From positions 22,277,687 through 22,341,686 of the forward strand of contig OY783195.1 of assembly GCA_963678675.1 (NCBI GenBank): a stretch of 64,000 nucleotides of DNA, given 5' to 3'. Position 1 is the first letter of the stretch; every line of letters starts with the position of its first letter. Below the pieces are notes generated by a model. It was not told the DNA's origin. It did no database searches and saw nothing but the letters and a program-made list of their open reading frames with translations. The DNA comes from Xiphydria camelus. Lineage: Eukaryota; Arthropoda; Insecta; Hymenoptera; Xiphydriidae. This document shows, in pieces, positions 1 through 17,657 of this stretch. The position numbers were made by a program, and so were the translations under genes.

Positions 1-1972
1 CTTAAAGTCAAATTCTTCATTCAATTTATGATTAATCATATATATTTTGCGTATAGCTTTTTTACGGAGATTTTTTACAATTGAATACCGTTGATAAAAA
101 TGATGAAGAGAACTCATCGCAAATAATGTAGCGTAACTTACGATGTTTATGAAACGCGTATAGTGCCGTATACATTAAAAAAGGTAGTGTAGTCATCCTT
201 GTATGTATACTAGCTTAAAGAACGATAAAGTGTTCATATAATTACGAGAGCAAGAACCATACAAACCTTGGATGTCTGACGAAGTCGTGATTCTAATTTA
301 GTATATTTGAGCAATTCGTTGCAATAACAATTTAAGTTGACGAAAGTTCTATCCATTAGAAAGCTTATGTGCTATGTTAATCAAGATTTAAATTGATTTA
401 AATTGTTATTGTAATGAATGGTTCACTTTGTATACTGTAGGGTTCAACTTTCTACAAAAGTAGATTCATTGGTAGATGGTTAAATTTTAAAAGGGAAATT
501 CATATTTTAGTTGTACAATACGGGAATTATTTTAAAAAATAGCACATGATCATTTGGGCGTGAGGCATTCAGTAGACATTAATAATTAGCCGACATAAAC
601 GAGATGCACAAAAAGACAACACCTAGTTGCTACAAGGCTTGCTACACTAGCCACTTCACACCGCTTGACATTTTCTTTTCAGCGAAACTTTTACCAGCCC
701 GACCGCCTTTTTGATGCATACCATGTCAAAATTCGGGTAAGTTTTATAAGAACCGAAGAGATAACACTCTGCTTAATGCTGCATAGCTTTTGGGCTGGTC
801 GTCATGACATATTGCTCCAACGTGCATTCATGTGCCACATACGTTTTTTCTTTGTTGTATCTTTCGTACTCGTTGCTTGTAAATAGTCTTAAATTTTAAC
901 TTGAAGATATTCGTGATATACTTCTGGTTGTGCACATTTCATGTATTACTATAAAATCAGAGTGTATGTATGTGGGTACATACCATATCAATTGAGAATG
1001 TATAAGAAAACAGAAGTTATAATCAAGTTTGCATCTATTACTACTCGTACTATTTATCTCTATTGTACACTGTACCTATTCGAATGAAAATATTTCAGTG
1101 GAAATAAACGTAAGGGACAGTATTTAAATCTTAATTGTAGCCATAAAAAAGCATTTCTAATTTACAGTTTATTTCTGCGATTAAGAACTAGGTAAACTTG
1201 TTATAAAAATATAAAACTGCGGAAGTAGGTCACATTTTTAATATTAAAAACAGTACAGAAACATTTTTTAATATGTTAAATATACCAGGTGGGGCACCTA
1301 AAGGTGTATGCTATCTGAGTAGGAACTATTTAATGTGTTACGCTTTACGTGCTCTACCCGGTATAATATCGTCAGGTAGGTAGGGAGAGATATGGCGGAT
1401 GGTATTTGCTCATTATAAATAACTTCTCTATCTCCTCTATCTACAACTACAATTTTGTATCCGTATGAATATTGACTACGTATATATATGGTTTAACTAT
1501 CTAAATACCAATTATGGTCTCAATTAACATAAATGAACCCTTTAACTGTATGAAATATTACGATTGCTAGTAATACTAGCTAGTAATACTTGAATCGGTT
1601 TTATTCGAGAAAATGAAAATGGTTCGAATATATTTCTTCTTATCATTATCGAGAAGTACATTATTTTGAATGAATTGGAAAGCCTATGACGAAAGCACTT
1701 CAGCCATGCCTATTTTTATGTAATAATTCGACGGAGGATTCTATACGCATAACACATTTTATGTAAGATACATACTTTTACGTGTTATCCTAAAAGTAAA
1801 TGCTTAGCTGTGAATTCAGCTTGCATGGAATATTGTATTTAATCTAACAGAAATAATACTTACGTAAATATTCTTGGTGTTTCTCTCCCGTATATTTATT
1901 GTTCCCATGGTACAAGAATTTTTCGCAAAATGTTGCATATTTGTCTACATACGAGGTTTTGTCATTTTTCAG
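1..1972. other. AT-rich non-coding, probably ATG16L1 intron
   Basis: This stretch ends at a good splice acceptor (pyrimidine-rich tract then AG at 1971-1972) that opens the first ATG16L1 exon. I see no convincing exon, RNA gene or transposon end in it. Short reading frames here are of random length and composition. It is most likely the intron preceding the linker exon; the coiled-coil exons of ATG16L1 should lie further left, outside the window. Confidence 0.6.
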
Positions 1973-2111
1973 AAAGAGGCAAGCCAAGATGCAGAAAGAG
2001 TTGGAGGATGCGGCGCGCGATACTCGGGCGATTAGTCCTGATCGAACGAATTTGAAGGAAGGGCTCGTTGGTTATCCTGCCGCCGTACCTACTAAAGTGT
2101 CTGTCAAGTTT
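1973..2111 (+). CDS. ATG16L1: ATG16L1 exon (linker before the WD40 domain)
   Basis: This 139 bp exon begins after AG at 1971-1972 with the last base of a codon and ends on a codon boundary before the donor GTACGT at 2112. It encodes a basic then acidic stretch (RKRQAKMQKELEDAARDT...) ending in PTKVSVKF. That matches the linker just before the first WD40 repeat of ATG16L1 proteins. ATG16L1 binds the ATG5-ATG12 conjugate and directs LC3/ATG8 lipidation to autophagic membranes; the linker joins its coiled coil to the beta-propeller. The assignment depends on the two downstream exons, which follow in phase and are unmistakable. On its own this exon is only moderately diagnostic. A long (CA)n tract lies about 30 bp after the donor. 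Confidence 0.8.
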
Positions 2112-2134
2112 GTACGTTGATCCTACAATGACAT

Positions 2135-7197
<5,063 letters not shown>

Positions 7198-7228
7198 TAG
7201 TTGCGTTATGTATTTGCTCATTCTCTAT

Positions 7229-7456
7229 CGGGTGTTTACGGATCTACTCCGATATGGGCGTGGACTGCGGAATGCGTGAACCAATAGCGCGGATATGGCC
7301 TAAATTTTGCTGCTTAATTTTCACCGGACCAAGTATACCTAGAGTTATCGAGTGCGGCTGGGTATTAGCATGGGGACTCGGCCGAGCTATGTACTTATTT
7401 GTTTGCGCGTTCGGCGGGGTCTACGCCCAGACTTAGAGCAGATTTGTGAACACCAG
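7229..7456. repeat. Old fold-back element (about 228 bp)
   Basis: The left end GGTGTTTACGGATCTACTCC and the right end, read on the other strand, GGTGTTCACAAATCTGCTC match with scattered substitutions. The similarity continues inward through TGGGCGTRGAC. The interior is short and GC-rich for its surroundings. It lies just inside the intron after the first WD40 exon. A 60-codon reading frame here is a by-product of the GC content. The ends resemble those of the element at 9120-9317, suggesting an older relative. Confidence 0.55.
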
Positions 7457-8289
7457 ATACACTGGTAATCGTAAACTACCTATTTTGTTACACTGTGATG
7501 CTTTAAACTTATATTACTAGCAGCATTATATTTGTTCTATATATCAATAATTGTGAACCATTACTGCACTATGAAGAGAAACTTATTTTTATAGTACATG
7601 CAGTTTTACATGAAACATTAGAACGATTGCTTTTGAGATGTGGAAATAATGCTTATAAGGTAGTGCATTTTACGGTTCTCATAAATCATTAATAATTTTA
7701 TCGCTAATTTTACATCTTATACATTATCTAGTTTTTCTTGTAAGTACCATAGCTCATGCTTCAAATGTTTATAATACTTTTTGATGAAATATGGGAAAAT
7801 ATTCGAATATATGAAATTTCTCGTATGAGAAATATGAAGGTATATCAATTTCCGTTAATCGATAAGGGTAGATACTAGAAACGTATATATCTTAGTATCA
7901 GTTACTTATAAATTATAATGATAAAATATTAATTATGTGATTTTCGATATATCAAATCGATATAACTCTCTCGTTTAGAAAATCAAGAAGTCTGTCGTCG
8001 TATAACTCACGATAGATCCTATTAGAACTAGCTCTCTCTAGTTCTCTCTGTCTTTATCCTGGCTATCGGATACATATGATCTCCGTGCTGTAATTGTACG
8101 AGATAACTTTTGACCGAATGATATATTCAACGTAAATTTACAGGTCAAGTGTGACTCATATTTGTGGGCATAACTATCCGTATAGCCTCTCCGAATCGGC
8201 ATTTGTATTATACATTGAACTGACAGGATATTAAATTTAATTAGCCTCCACAAGGAGAGTGGACAGCATTATTAATAGTCTGGAATTAA

Positions 8290-8523
<234 letters not shown>

Positions 8524-9119
8524 TAATCATTTATGGCACCTTTTATGCCAATAATGCTTGCATTTAGTGGCATACTCTATTAGCGATTAAAACTTGAAGA
8601 GGTATTCGAGTATTTTCTGATTACTTACATAAATTGATCCGCGTTTTGCCTCCAACAATAAAAGTTGTATTGAGCAGTCATAGATATTATACAAGAATTC
8701 CATTCCTGATACATTACGATGATATTAAAGCAGTGTTATTTGCGTTATTTTTTGTTTCGGATGAATGCTCTCGATAAATAAATATAACATACAAATTGAA
8801 CCAAGAGTTATACCAAGAGAAAACAAATGGGTCTAGAACGCGATAAAACCAGCAACGATTAGTCATGAAGAGCATACCGTGATCGGGTTTTCCTGTAAAA
8901 GAATTTGTTAATTATCGGAAAGTTTGAATATAGCAGCTGCACGGTGTAACAGGTCTAAATTATTGGTATATTGCTGGATTTGAGCTACGTTCTATATTTT
9001 TAATACTATTTGTATTCAGCTTATATGATTGTGTACATTGACATGATATATTACGAAATTTATTGGGTAATCTGTGCTGCTATATTGCTAATTTTATGCT
9101 AGCATCATTCTTAGAAATA

Positions 9120-9317
9120 CAGGGTGTTCACGCCCATGCTCCGAGAGTGTGTGAAGCCTATTTTAAATATGCCGCACACATAAACCAATTAATGGCTCGG
9201 TTAGTCTTCTCTGTTGTCACTGTGGCAATTTATTAATTGAAGACCAAATTGCATAGATCACTATCCCTAGACTGGTTATATCACCCACTATCGGAGCCTG
9301 GGCGCACAAACATCCTG
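9120..9317. repeat. Fold-back element, CAGGGTG family (198 bp)
   Basis: The left end is CAGGGTGTTCACGCCC and the right end, inverted, is CAGGATGTTTGTGCGCCC. The flanks are ATA on the left and TATATA on the right. Arms are similar but diverged, and an internal pair TCCCTAGACTGGTTAT is also found near 9390-9410 in inverse form outside the element. It has no coding potential. It shares its terminal heptamer with the other members of the family. Confidence 0.7.
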
Positions 9318-9594
9318 TATATAAGTGCGTGAATGATTTCACTATAATTTCAAAGATTGAAAAATGTACTTTATTACCCGTGTAATATAACCAATCTAGG
9401 GATCATTTTATTGTTCACATATCGTACATGTGTAACATACAATTTTTAATTTCAGTTTATTTATAAAACTGCAATATAGCCTCCGGTTATTTAATAAATA
9501 AATGTAATACTGAGTTAGCAATCTATTCGTTGTTATTTTAAAGTTGGACATCGATGAATTAACAACTAAGGGCCGGTTTTACCAACATGGTATA

Positions 9595-9671
9595 AACGCG
9601 GTATAGCGCTATACTGAGAATAACCAGCAATAAGCCTTATGGTTATTCTCAGTATAGCGCTATACCGCGTT
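9595..9671. repeat. Short palindrome with 33-bp arms
   Basis: The arm 9595-9627 (AACGCGGTATAGCGCTATAC and onward) is repeated inverted at 9639-9671, separated by about 11 bp. The sequence GGGCCGGTTTTACCA at 9569-9583 after CTAA looks like the terminus of a PIF/Harbinger-type MITE, but the matching right end is not clear. It is probably a degraded or partial MITE. Confidence 0.65.
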
Positions 9672-10241
9672 TTAGCGCTATACCGCTATACCAAAAAAAT
9701 AAAACTTTTGTGGGGCTCAGATCGATCTTGCAACAATTCGTCGGATAACTTATTGGCTTCCATCGTTTTTCATTTCCATTGCCCAATGATGGTAGGTCAA
9801 CACGTTGGCCGACGAATTTGATGAACAAATTCTGACGGTGTAATCTATCGTAAGATTTTAACGCACTATTTTTTGATGCGTGATATATTTGATGTAAGTC
9901 GTCGCGAATACTGTTCCCAAAATTTTCGCGCTGAGTGTTTTCCTAAACAGGTTGATGCTATTGTTCGACTTTCTGATTGAAAAGTCGAACAGATCTGGAA
10001 AGATTCTGCAGATTTATTTCTTACAAGAAATTTGTTTCCTCTAGCGTGCATTGTACGTCTCAACTAAAATTCTCTGGAAATATTTTCAAAGAAATATATT
10101 GTAGTATGAATTGTATATTTTGAAATCTCTTTTGTCATCATTGTGGAACGCTTTCATTTAATATAAACCGAAATAAATGTAGCTTTACAACCCTACAGGT
10201 TGATATAAAATAGCGAAATATAAATTTCGTATCTATGTTAA

Positions 10242-13180
10242 CCCTTAGCCGGCACACTTCTGGCGCCAACCGTAGCCGCCACACTGGGACGTTTTCGACC
10301 CCAGCCACATATTCATTTATTTTGAGGACACCACTCACTTTTGTGTAATAAAAAAAATTACAGTTAATCTTTAACTATTGTCTATGAAGGCAGTATTTGT
10401 GGCTTGCAAAAAATTTTCATTTCAATATGTTAAATAAAATATAATTTGCAACAAATTTCGAAAAATTACTTGTTTTACTTAAAAATTCATATCTTTTTCA
10501 ATTTTGACAATTAGACGCTAAAAGTTTAATCACAGATTAACTAGACATAGTACTTTACATAAAAAAATAGTAGGATTGTGGCCTTTGAAAAAAAGGTATT
10601 TATTTTGCGAAATGAATATGAGATTTTTATATGTTTTTTAAAACTACCATTTTTAAATATGAGTGTCATTTTTAGGGAATATAAATAAAATTAGTTCAAC
10701 AAATGAATAAAAATAGTTTAGGCAATGTAGAAACATCTTTTATTGAGAGTAATTTAATAGAAAATATCATAACTATTCGTATTTAACACAAGTTGCACAA
10801 AACATCAAGCGGTATTCTTCGCAAATCGGTCTTTTGCAATGCGAACAAGCCTCATTAGTTTTTCTGTCATTCTTTCGAGAACATTCAGCACATCTCATTC
10901 TTTTCAATAATTTTACCCGTTCGTAACGCTTTGCTTCATGAATATCTAAGCCCAAGATTCCAGCAATTCCGATTTTCAAATCTCGACGTAAAGTAGGCAA
11001 CTCGTATCGTTTCGTCAAATAAGGTCGGATAAGATGCAACGAGAGTTTTTCTAAACATGTAATTGCAGAAACCTTTTCCTTGCTATTGGCAGCGTTGAGT
11101 TTGCATTTCAACAATATTCTCGCATTTACGACAGCTTGATCGAGGATACCATAGAAAATCCGTACTGGCCACCTATTTGTCCTTCGTGTGACTGAATACG
11201 AATGACAAAGCTGGTCAAAAGTGTCAGTACCACCTTTTGTTTCGTTATAGTGATGAATAATATCGGGCTTACTATTTGTCAATTCTGTTGAATTTATGTA
11301 GGAACTAAGTAGCAGCACTATCTTATTTTTTTTCGGAGTGAAAGAGACAAGTATCAAATTATCATCGTGACAAAACTGTGCGGCCGGTGGTTCTTTTGAA
11401 GGAATCTTCATTTGAGCTGGTATTTCTCTCTTATTTTTTCTTATTGTTCCTGTCATTTTTGTATTGTATGGTGCAGGAAACATGCGCTTTACCAATGGCA
11501 CCGACATAAACCAATTGTCGCATGTTACTGTACGATGAGTACCATGGATAGGAGTAGTAACGACACGAAAAAAATATTCGTGTATCTTCTCATTACCAAC
11601 AACAACGGAGCCTTTACCTAAGTATGGTACTCCATGTATCTGAAAATTAATTATAGGTATGCAAAAAAATTTCAAAATAAAATTCGTACATTTGAGTCAA
11701 AAAATAAATGAATAAATATTTACCAAGTATGCAGTTTCTGCATCATTGAGAGTTACAATTTTTAATCCATATTTATCCGGTTTATCTTTCATGTACATCC
11801 TAAATAGGCATCTACCTCTAAAGCTCAATAACTGCTCATCAACTGTGCATTTGTTACTCGGCGTATAGTAGCGCTGGCAATTGCCAATAAAAATATCCCA
11901 AACATCACGGATCGGTGCAAAACGATCATGGGGATTTCTTGAACGCTTTTCATCAAAGCGGAGGCACGACGCTAAAAATGTAAATCGCTGCCTTGAAAAA
12001 ACACATCTGTACAGGGTTATACCATTTTTCTTCTCCCACAGCCTGTCATTGTCGACATTAGATGATTTCCAAAGCTCCTGGTAATATAATACACCAATGT
12101 AAGCTCTAATTTCGTCGGCGTCAGTTAAATGATGATAGCTTTGGGCTTCATCGTCCAGAGTCAAAGGCAGGCAAATCTCTTCAATCTTTGTATTAGTACT
12201 TTCCACGATGATGTTGATAATTTCTGCATTAAAAAGAAAATCCCAAAACAGTTCTATGGTGTCTAGATTTGCAGCATCACCAGTAGGACCAGGAACGTAA
12301 ACAGGAGGAACGTCACTCATGCGTGCTGCAAAAATAAAATAACTATTTCATAATGTGGTCTATATACTCTCGCTTTTCATTCCCTCTCTCTTTTTTATCC
12401 CCTTTCTATCTGTTTTCGTTTCGCTTTCGTTTTCTACTCCCTTTAAATCCCCCCTCTTTTCTCTCCATCCCGCCATCCATCTCATTCCTACCCCCCCCCC
12501 TCTCGTATCTCTCTCTAATTGCGTATTTACTAACCTGACTGACGCTCAGGAGCTGTTGTTTTCCACTTGTGGCCATTTTTTCCTTTGAGTGTGGTAGACG
12601 GACGACCGGGTGCTCGAGACTCCAAATCACGATTGGACGAAGAGGCGTCTTCCATTTCGGCATCTGATTGCGATCCGCCCGAACTTTCAGACTCACAAGA
12701 CTGTTCATCGGAGTCGTTATTTTCATTCTCACCACTGTCGTGAGAGACGTCATCTTCAGGAGTCGCTTCACCAATCTTGTCGAGTAGATTTTGGCGAATC
12801 GATCGATGACGAAGATTGTAGGGCATCTAACATGGAAAAAAACGACGTGACTTGTCGGAAAAAAATCATACTTTAATATTATGATGTACTCACCTTCTTT
12901 CTCGATTTGAATCACAAAACACGGGGAAAGAAAAATTCACAAATAAATTCTGCCACGACTGTAACCGCCACACTGGGGTCGCTGACGGCACCACTCAACT
13001 TCCGAAGACCGCTACGTGTAGACTGACGCACTTGGCGTCTCGGCAGACATACTAGGTGAAAGAGCAACTCTTCGACTATAAACAGATGGCGCCACAAACT
13101 CAATTTTCGGGCATTAAGAGGGGGGAAATTTGAAAAGTTTTAAGCCCTGCCACGAACGACCCCAGTGTGCCGGCTAAGGG
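10242..13180 (-). mobile_element. piggyBac-like transposon, apparently complete
   Basis: The element is 2,939 bp, bounded by TTAA duplications at 10238-10241 and 13181-13184. The 17-bp terminal inverted repeats CCCTTAGCCGGCACACT are identical at both ends. Subterminal copies of a CCGCCACACTGGG motif occur near both ends (about 10270 and 12968). It encodes a three-exon transposase on the minus strand with all three catalytic aspartates and no stop. Intact TIRs, target-site duplication and reading frame together suggest a recent insertion, possibly autonomous. It is inserted in the same region as the ATG16L1 intron, opposite in orientation to that gene. Confidence 0.93.
10773..12826 (-). CDS. 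piggyBac transposase, three exons, 586 aa
   Basis: Exons by inspection are 12826-12535, 12325-11724 and 11639-10773. Their lengths (292, 602, 867 bp) sum to 587 codons including the stop, and both introns have GT/AG ends. Exon 1 is an acidic, serine-rich N-terminus beginning MPYNLRHRSIRQNLLDKIGE. Exons 2 and 3 carry the DDE_Tnp_1_7 domain: VDEQLLSFRGRC with the first Asp, VTCDNWF with the second, and GGTDTFDQLC with the catalytic Asp just before the RRTNRWP block. The end is a cysteine-rich domain (CAECSRK...CSHCKRPIC...CATC) that binds the element's ends in this family. The length agrees with the roughly 590-residue norm. The intron between exons 1 and 2 is pyrimidine-rich and the second is only 84 bp. 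Splicing is inferred from frame continuity, not from transcripts. Confidence 0.9.
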
Positions 13181-13184
13181 TTAA

Positions 13185-14675
13185 TAAGCTATAGCACAAT
13201 GGTAGTGAAAGAAATATTAATTTGCAATTGGCACCAATTTATGACTTGTACGTTTCTGTTGAAATTACGGTACTTGTGAAACGATATTGCATTGTTAATA
13301 TCGTCACCCTAATGAGAAAACCTCATAAATTCAAAATGATAAAGTTTTCAGGAGAGCCAATAAAAAACTGTTTATTTCGGTTATTTTCACAGAAATAATT
13401 CTGATATCAGTGGTATATTGTAAGTAAAGAAGTAGATAATGATATTTAAGAGAATTTACTGTTTTTATGACTTTTTTCAATTTAATGTGGATATACGAAG
13501 TATTCGTCCTTATTTCAAGATTGTGAATTGGATTTACAAGCTTTTCTCATTAGGGTGATGATATTGAAAATTATATGTATAAGTGGTAATCTCTTGTGTT
13601 TCAAAAGAGTCACCGCGAATGCTATAGTCACTAGTCGTTTTATGGGCCCCTCGAATAACGGATTCGATTATCGTGTAGAAATGTAGGAAATAAATCGATC
13701 CTCTAATCGAAACAAACGGGAGGAATTCGTAAGTTGGGTTGAAACATTTATCTTTTCACGGAATTTAGACTTGCCGAATGGTTTCCACGTCGGTACTAGA
13801 ATGACTCGAGAACATCCATTAAATACAAGATGCCGGTGGAGGGGCAGCCTGGGGGGGGGGGAATGTATTTGCAATAGAATATAAAATTTATCGTCATCTT
13901 CCTCGTTCTATTATGAAGTCCATTTAAATTTACTGCGTGACCATAAAACTAACGATGCTCAAGTCTCGAAAAATATTCGAACCGCCTTGCAGGCGCCGTT
14001 TGGGACTATTATTTTTTTTGACTCTATATACATACTCGTATGTATAGAGAGCCTTATATCCCTCTTTTCCTAAAGCTTCAGGGAGACTGTTTTGCTTTTT
14101 TCAAGTGCATGTCGATATTACTACGAGAATACCTGTCTCTATATATTTTATCGTTGTTATACGCGATATGAAAGGAAGTGGAGGAAGAAGGTTCGGTTCT
14201 CATTCGTTCATTCGTAATAAACAGTGCGTGAAGGCTACGCTACTCCTTTATAGATTTTTTCTGCGCGCGTGTTTTCACGTGCACTTAACTCTTACGATAT
14301 GCATATATTTGGAATCAAATATTAAGCTCATACAAATGTAACTCCTGTACAGGGGGTTCCCCATTTTTGAAGTAAGAACGATACACATATTGAGAAAGAA
14401 AAGAGTCAGAAAATATTTTAGGTTGAAGTTACTTGGCATCGAGGGAATTGTTATATTATAGAACTAATTTTTTTCTAGACGAAAAAATCAAAGATCTTGA
14501 GCTTCTTAATATTTTTTCAATATAAATCGATTTTTTCTTAAATAATTTACAGGATTATTAAAACTATGTAGCTTTTATTTGAAACATTTTTCTTTATGTA
14601 CAGTAAATCGTGAGACATAGTAAGCTTTCTCTCATCCACGTGTTTGCCGCCTAGAAAGATTACAATTCCAATATA
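13185..14675. other. Non-coding, no gene recognised
   Basis: AT-rich sequence with a G10 run near 13852 and a GC-richer patch around 13660-13870. Two similar ATCACCCTAATGAG-type words near 13300 and 13550 are in inverse orientation (CCTAATGAGAAAA and TTCTCATTAGGGTGATG). They may mark the ends of another small element of about 260 bp. No exon or transposase fragment was found. Confidence 0.5.
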
Positions 14676-15872
14676 CAGGGTGTTTCACCTAAGGCCCGGT
14701 GCCCACACGGTGCGTATTTTGACGGTGCGGCAATAAAACGTCAACGTTGCAGCAATAAAACGTCGACGTTGCGGTACCGCTGGGCCTGGTGCACACGAGC
14801 GTATTTTGACGTGCGGTAACGCTGCGTAAAAATACGCACGTCTCAGAAGTACACTGGCTCCAATGGAGCAGTTTACACGGAACGTCGACGTAGCCCGACG
14901 TTGTTTCACCGCCGAGCGGTGCATCACGTCAAAATAGGTACGCTCGTGGGCACCGAGCCTAACTTGACCACCTCAAATATCACGGCAGTCTTTGATGATA
15001 TGAAAAAGTATTGAGAAGAAAAATTGTTCGATACAAAGGGGTAAATACTGTTATTAGAAAATAATTATTTTCTAATTAGTTTTTTGCAAAATATCAAGGT
15101 CATCGATATTATTTTAAATGGGTCGACATATTTTCATTACCACAATCTTGTACGAGGACAAATTCAGCAACTGTTAATATGATGACCTTCACTTGACTTT
15201 GAACGAGAAGAATCACGAAATGCGTGCCATGAATTCCAATACTTGTTCGAAGAAGATAAATGAATGAATTTCAATGTCATTGGGATTGTGTGAAATATTA
15301 TTGTTTCTGATGCTTATGAACAAACCTCCACGGTATCTTGTTCCGTCAGGAAGGAGAAAGTAAGGATCGATCCGGTTTGGAAACACGAGCGAGTTGAATA
15401 CTCTTTGAGCACACGTAGTCACAGAAAATTTTAAGAGAACTAAACTTAGAAATACGCGTGGTTTACACTATTCGATGCGCACAGAAGTTAATGGCGCTCA
15501 TTTTGAACACCTTTTAAAATAAATGTTCTGCACTAAAGCACAAATCATTCATTTATCGTCTTCGAACAAGTATTGGAATTCATGGCACGCATTTCGTGAT
15601 TCTTCTCGTTTAAGGTCAAGTGAAGGTCATCATATTAACAGTTGCTGAATTTTTCCTCTTATAAGCTACAAGACTGTGGTAATGAAAATATGTTGACCCA
15701 TTTAAAATAATATCGATGACCTTGATATCTTGAAAAAAATAATTAGAAAATAATTTTTTTCTAATAACAGTATTTGCCCCTTTGTATCGAACAATTTTTC
15801 CTCTCAATACTTTGTCATATCATCAAAGACTGCCGTGATATTTGAGGTGGTCAAGTTAGGTGAAACACCCTG
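14676..15872. repeat. Long fold-back element, CAGGGTG family (1.2 kb)
   Basis: The ends are CAGGGTGTTTCACCTAA and its inverse, flanked by ATATA and TATA. The left arm (14676-14692 plus about 14960-15265) and the right arm (about 15548-15872) are near-perfect inverted copies over more than 300 bp. An example is GTGATATTTGAGGTGGTCAA against its complement. The central roughly 280 bp is unpaired. A separate small MITE (14693-14959) has inserted 17 bp inside the left end, so the palindrome is older than that insertion. The arms contain paired TCAAGGTCA-like words. No coding capacity. Confidence 0.88.
14693..14959. repeat. MITE with TAA duplication (PIF/Harbinger-like)
   Basis: A 267 bp element with terminal repeats GGCCCGGTGCCCAC (left) and GGCTCGGTGCCCAC (right, inverted), differing at one base. 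It is flanked by TAA at 14690-14692 and 14960-14962. The interior has repeated GTCAACGTTGC / GTCGACGTTGC units. A 3-bp TAA/TTA duplication and GGCC-type ends are typical of PIF/Harbinger MITEs. It is inserted within the left arm of the larger fold-back. Confidence 0.75.
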
Positions 15873-17657
15873 TATATGGCATTCTCTCGACAACAAATAA
15901 CCTTAAAATATCATTATTTAAATAATTTTCTTTATCAATTTGATAGGAAATAGTTTAATGCAAACATTATTTGAGCTTTTGGTAGCACTAGAATTTTTAT
16001 ATATAAGAGTTTTTTTATTAAAACAAATTATCTGTTTTTAAAAAATCTTTTTAACATGCCTTTTCCTAAAAATGATGAAATTATTTCTAACATATGATTT
16101 TCTACATTAGTATGAAAATAATTTTTATTTAAAACCTATTCCTGTAACTCTTTATTTTCACGGTATTTACTTGTATTTAGGACATTTAAAATGAGACTTG
16201 CTATATACGGTTCCCGTCAACGCTAGGAATTTTGCATGCTGGTATTGGAGAATTGAAATGTATAAATCAATAGGACCCCTCGTAAAACATCCATATACGC
16301 ATGTGTAAACTCGTAAAGAGCTCGAATATATTCGACCGGAGTGACGCGCGAATCGCTGGGAAATTCGAGCTAATAATAATAACTGCCACCGTTGGTACCA
16401 ATCGGAAGGTATAAATCTGCCCGAAATTGACTACAATGCGTGCGATTGGCGCAAATAGCAATGAAATTGGGACGTGCTTTGGCCGTAAAAACTTTTTTTC
16501 ACGAAACACGTGTTTTGGCTCTTGTTCGGCGACAAGTTCCTCAGTTTCCTCTTTGGCGGTAAATATATTTCTGAACTCCGACTATATACCGTAAACGGAA
16601 ATTACTTGGAAATTTGGGGTAACTTTCACACCTAGCCTTTTGGACCGTGCGCCATATGTTGACCGTCAAATTACACGGAGAAAAAGGAATCGCACGATTA
16701 CAATTTGACTATAGTATAAACTACGATTCAGTCTAGGAAATTTTACAGAATTACACAGTAATTGGGGGTTTTCCCTGGGGAACCGATAGAAGTTCCTGGG
16801 GAACCGGTAGAAATTCCTGTAGAAACAGATTGTCTTGTTTACAGGGGTGGTGGTGTTTAATAGTAACACTCTGACACACTCGGAATTATTTGAAGGAAGA
16901 GATATTTATTGTAAACTATACAACACAACGCTGCTCTTACATATTCCCTCAGTCCCGTCTCTAACTAACTACTTTACCCCCGTTCTCTCGCTCGAGTCTA
17001 GCGCTCTCGCCTCCAGAGGTCGCGTCGGTGCTATAGTCGCGCATAAAAGTAAAAGAAAGGAAAAAAGGTTCCATCGCGTTTTCCACACAGATATTAAACT
17101 GATGAAACTAGTATTTGTATAATTATAAACTTGTAAATAGAAATGTGTCCTCTGTACAAATTCTTGAAAATCAGCTCGAATCACAGTGCTAGTGGATGAA
17201 ACTGTAAAAATTGCTGGTTTTTGTTGCGTGTAGGGGAGAGTGAGCAAATTGTGTGCACTTAAGGCAAAACCATTGTTATGAAGTGATTTTTAGAATTGAA
17301 ATCAATACGAGTATAAGTATGGTAATAGAAGCTCTAAATATTCTTTCATTATTATACATCCTTATGTTGAACAATTTTTCATTAGTTGATATGTTATTTT
17401 GCAAACAGGAAAAATCTCGTGTGTCGGGCTGTCTCGTGTGTAACTGTACGCAGAACGAAAGACATAGGAAATAACTGAATGAAATGAATGTTTTATAGAA
17501 TATTAATACAGAGACGAGACAATGTATTCAGCGAATGTTTATTTTATTGTAAATTAGTAACAAAATTAGGAAAATTATTTTCTGAAGCAAGAATCACAGA
17601 TGTAGATAATTTTTAGCTCCATCAGCTTGCCTTCTTTAGGTAGATACGTTTGTTCTA
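15873..17657. other. Non-coding, no gene recognised
   Basis: AT-rich to 16.2 kb, then somewhat richer in GC. At 16765-16830 a 21-bp unit (CCTGGGGAACCGATAGAAGTT-like, variant forms) occurs about two and a half times in tandem. The segment 16920-17090 is GC-richer. Neither could be tied to a gene or to an element end. Confidence 0.45.

Noticed and set aside
7254..7436. 60-codon plus-strand frame after the first WD40 exon
   Set aside because: It lies inside a degraded fold-back element, has no recognisable motif, and its length is explained by local GC content.
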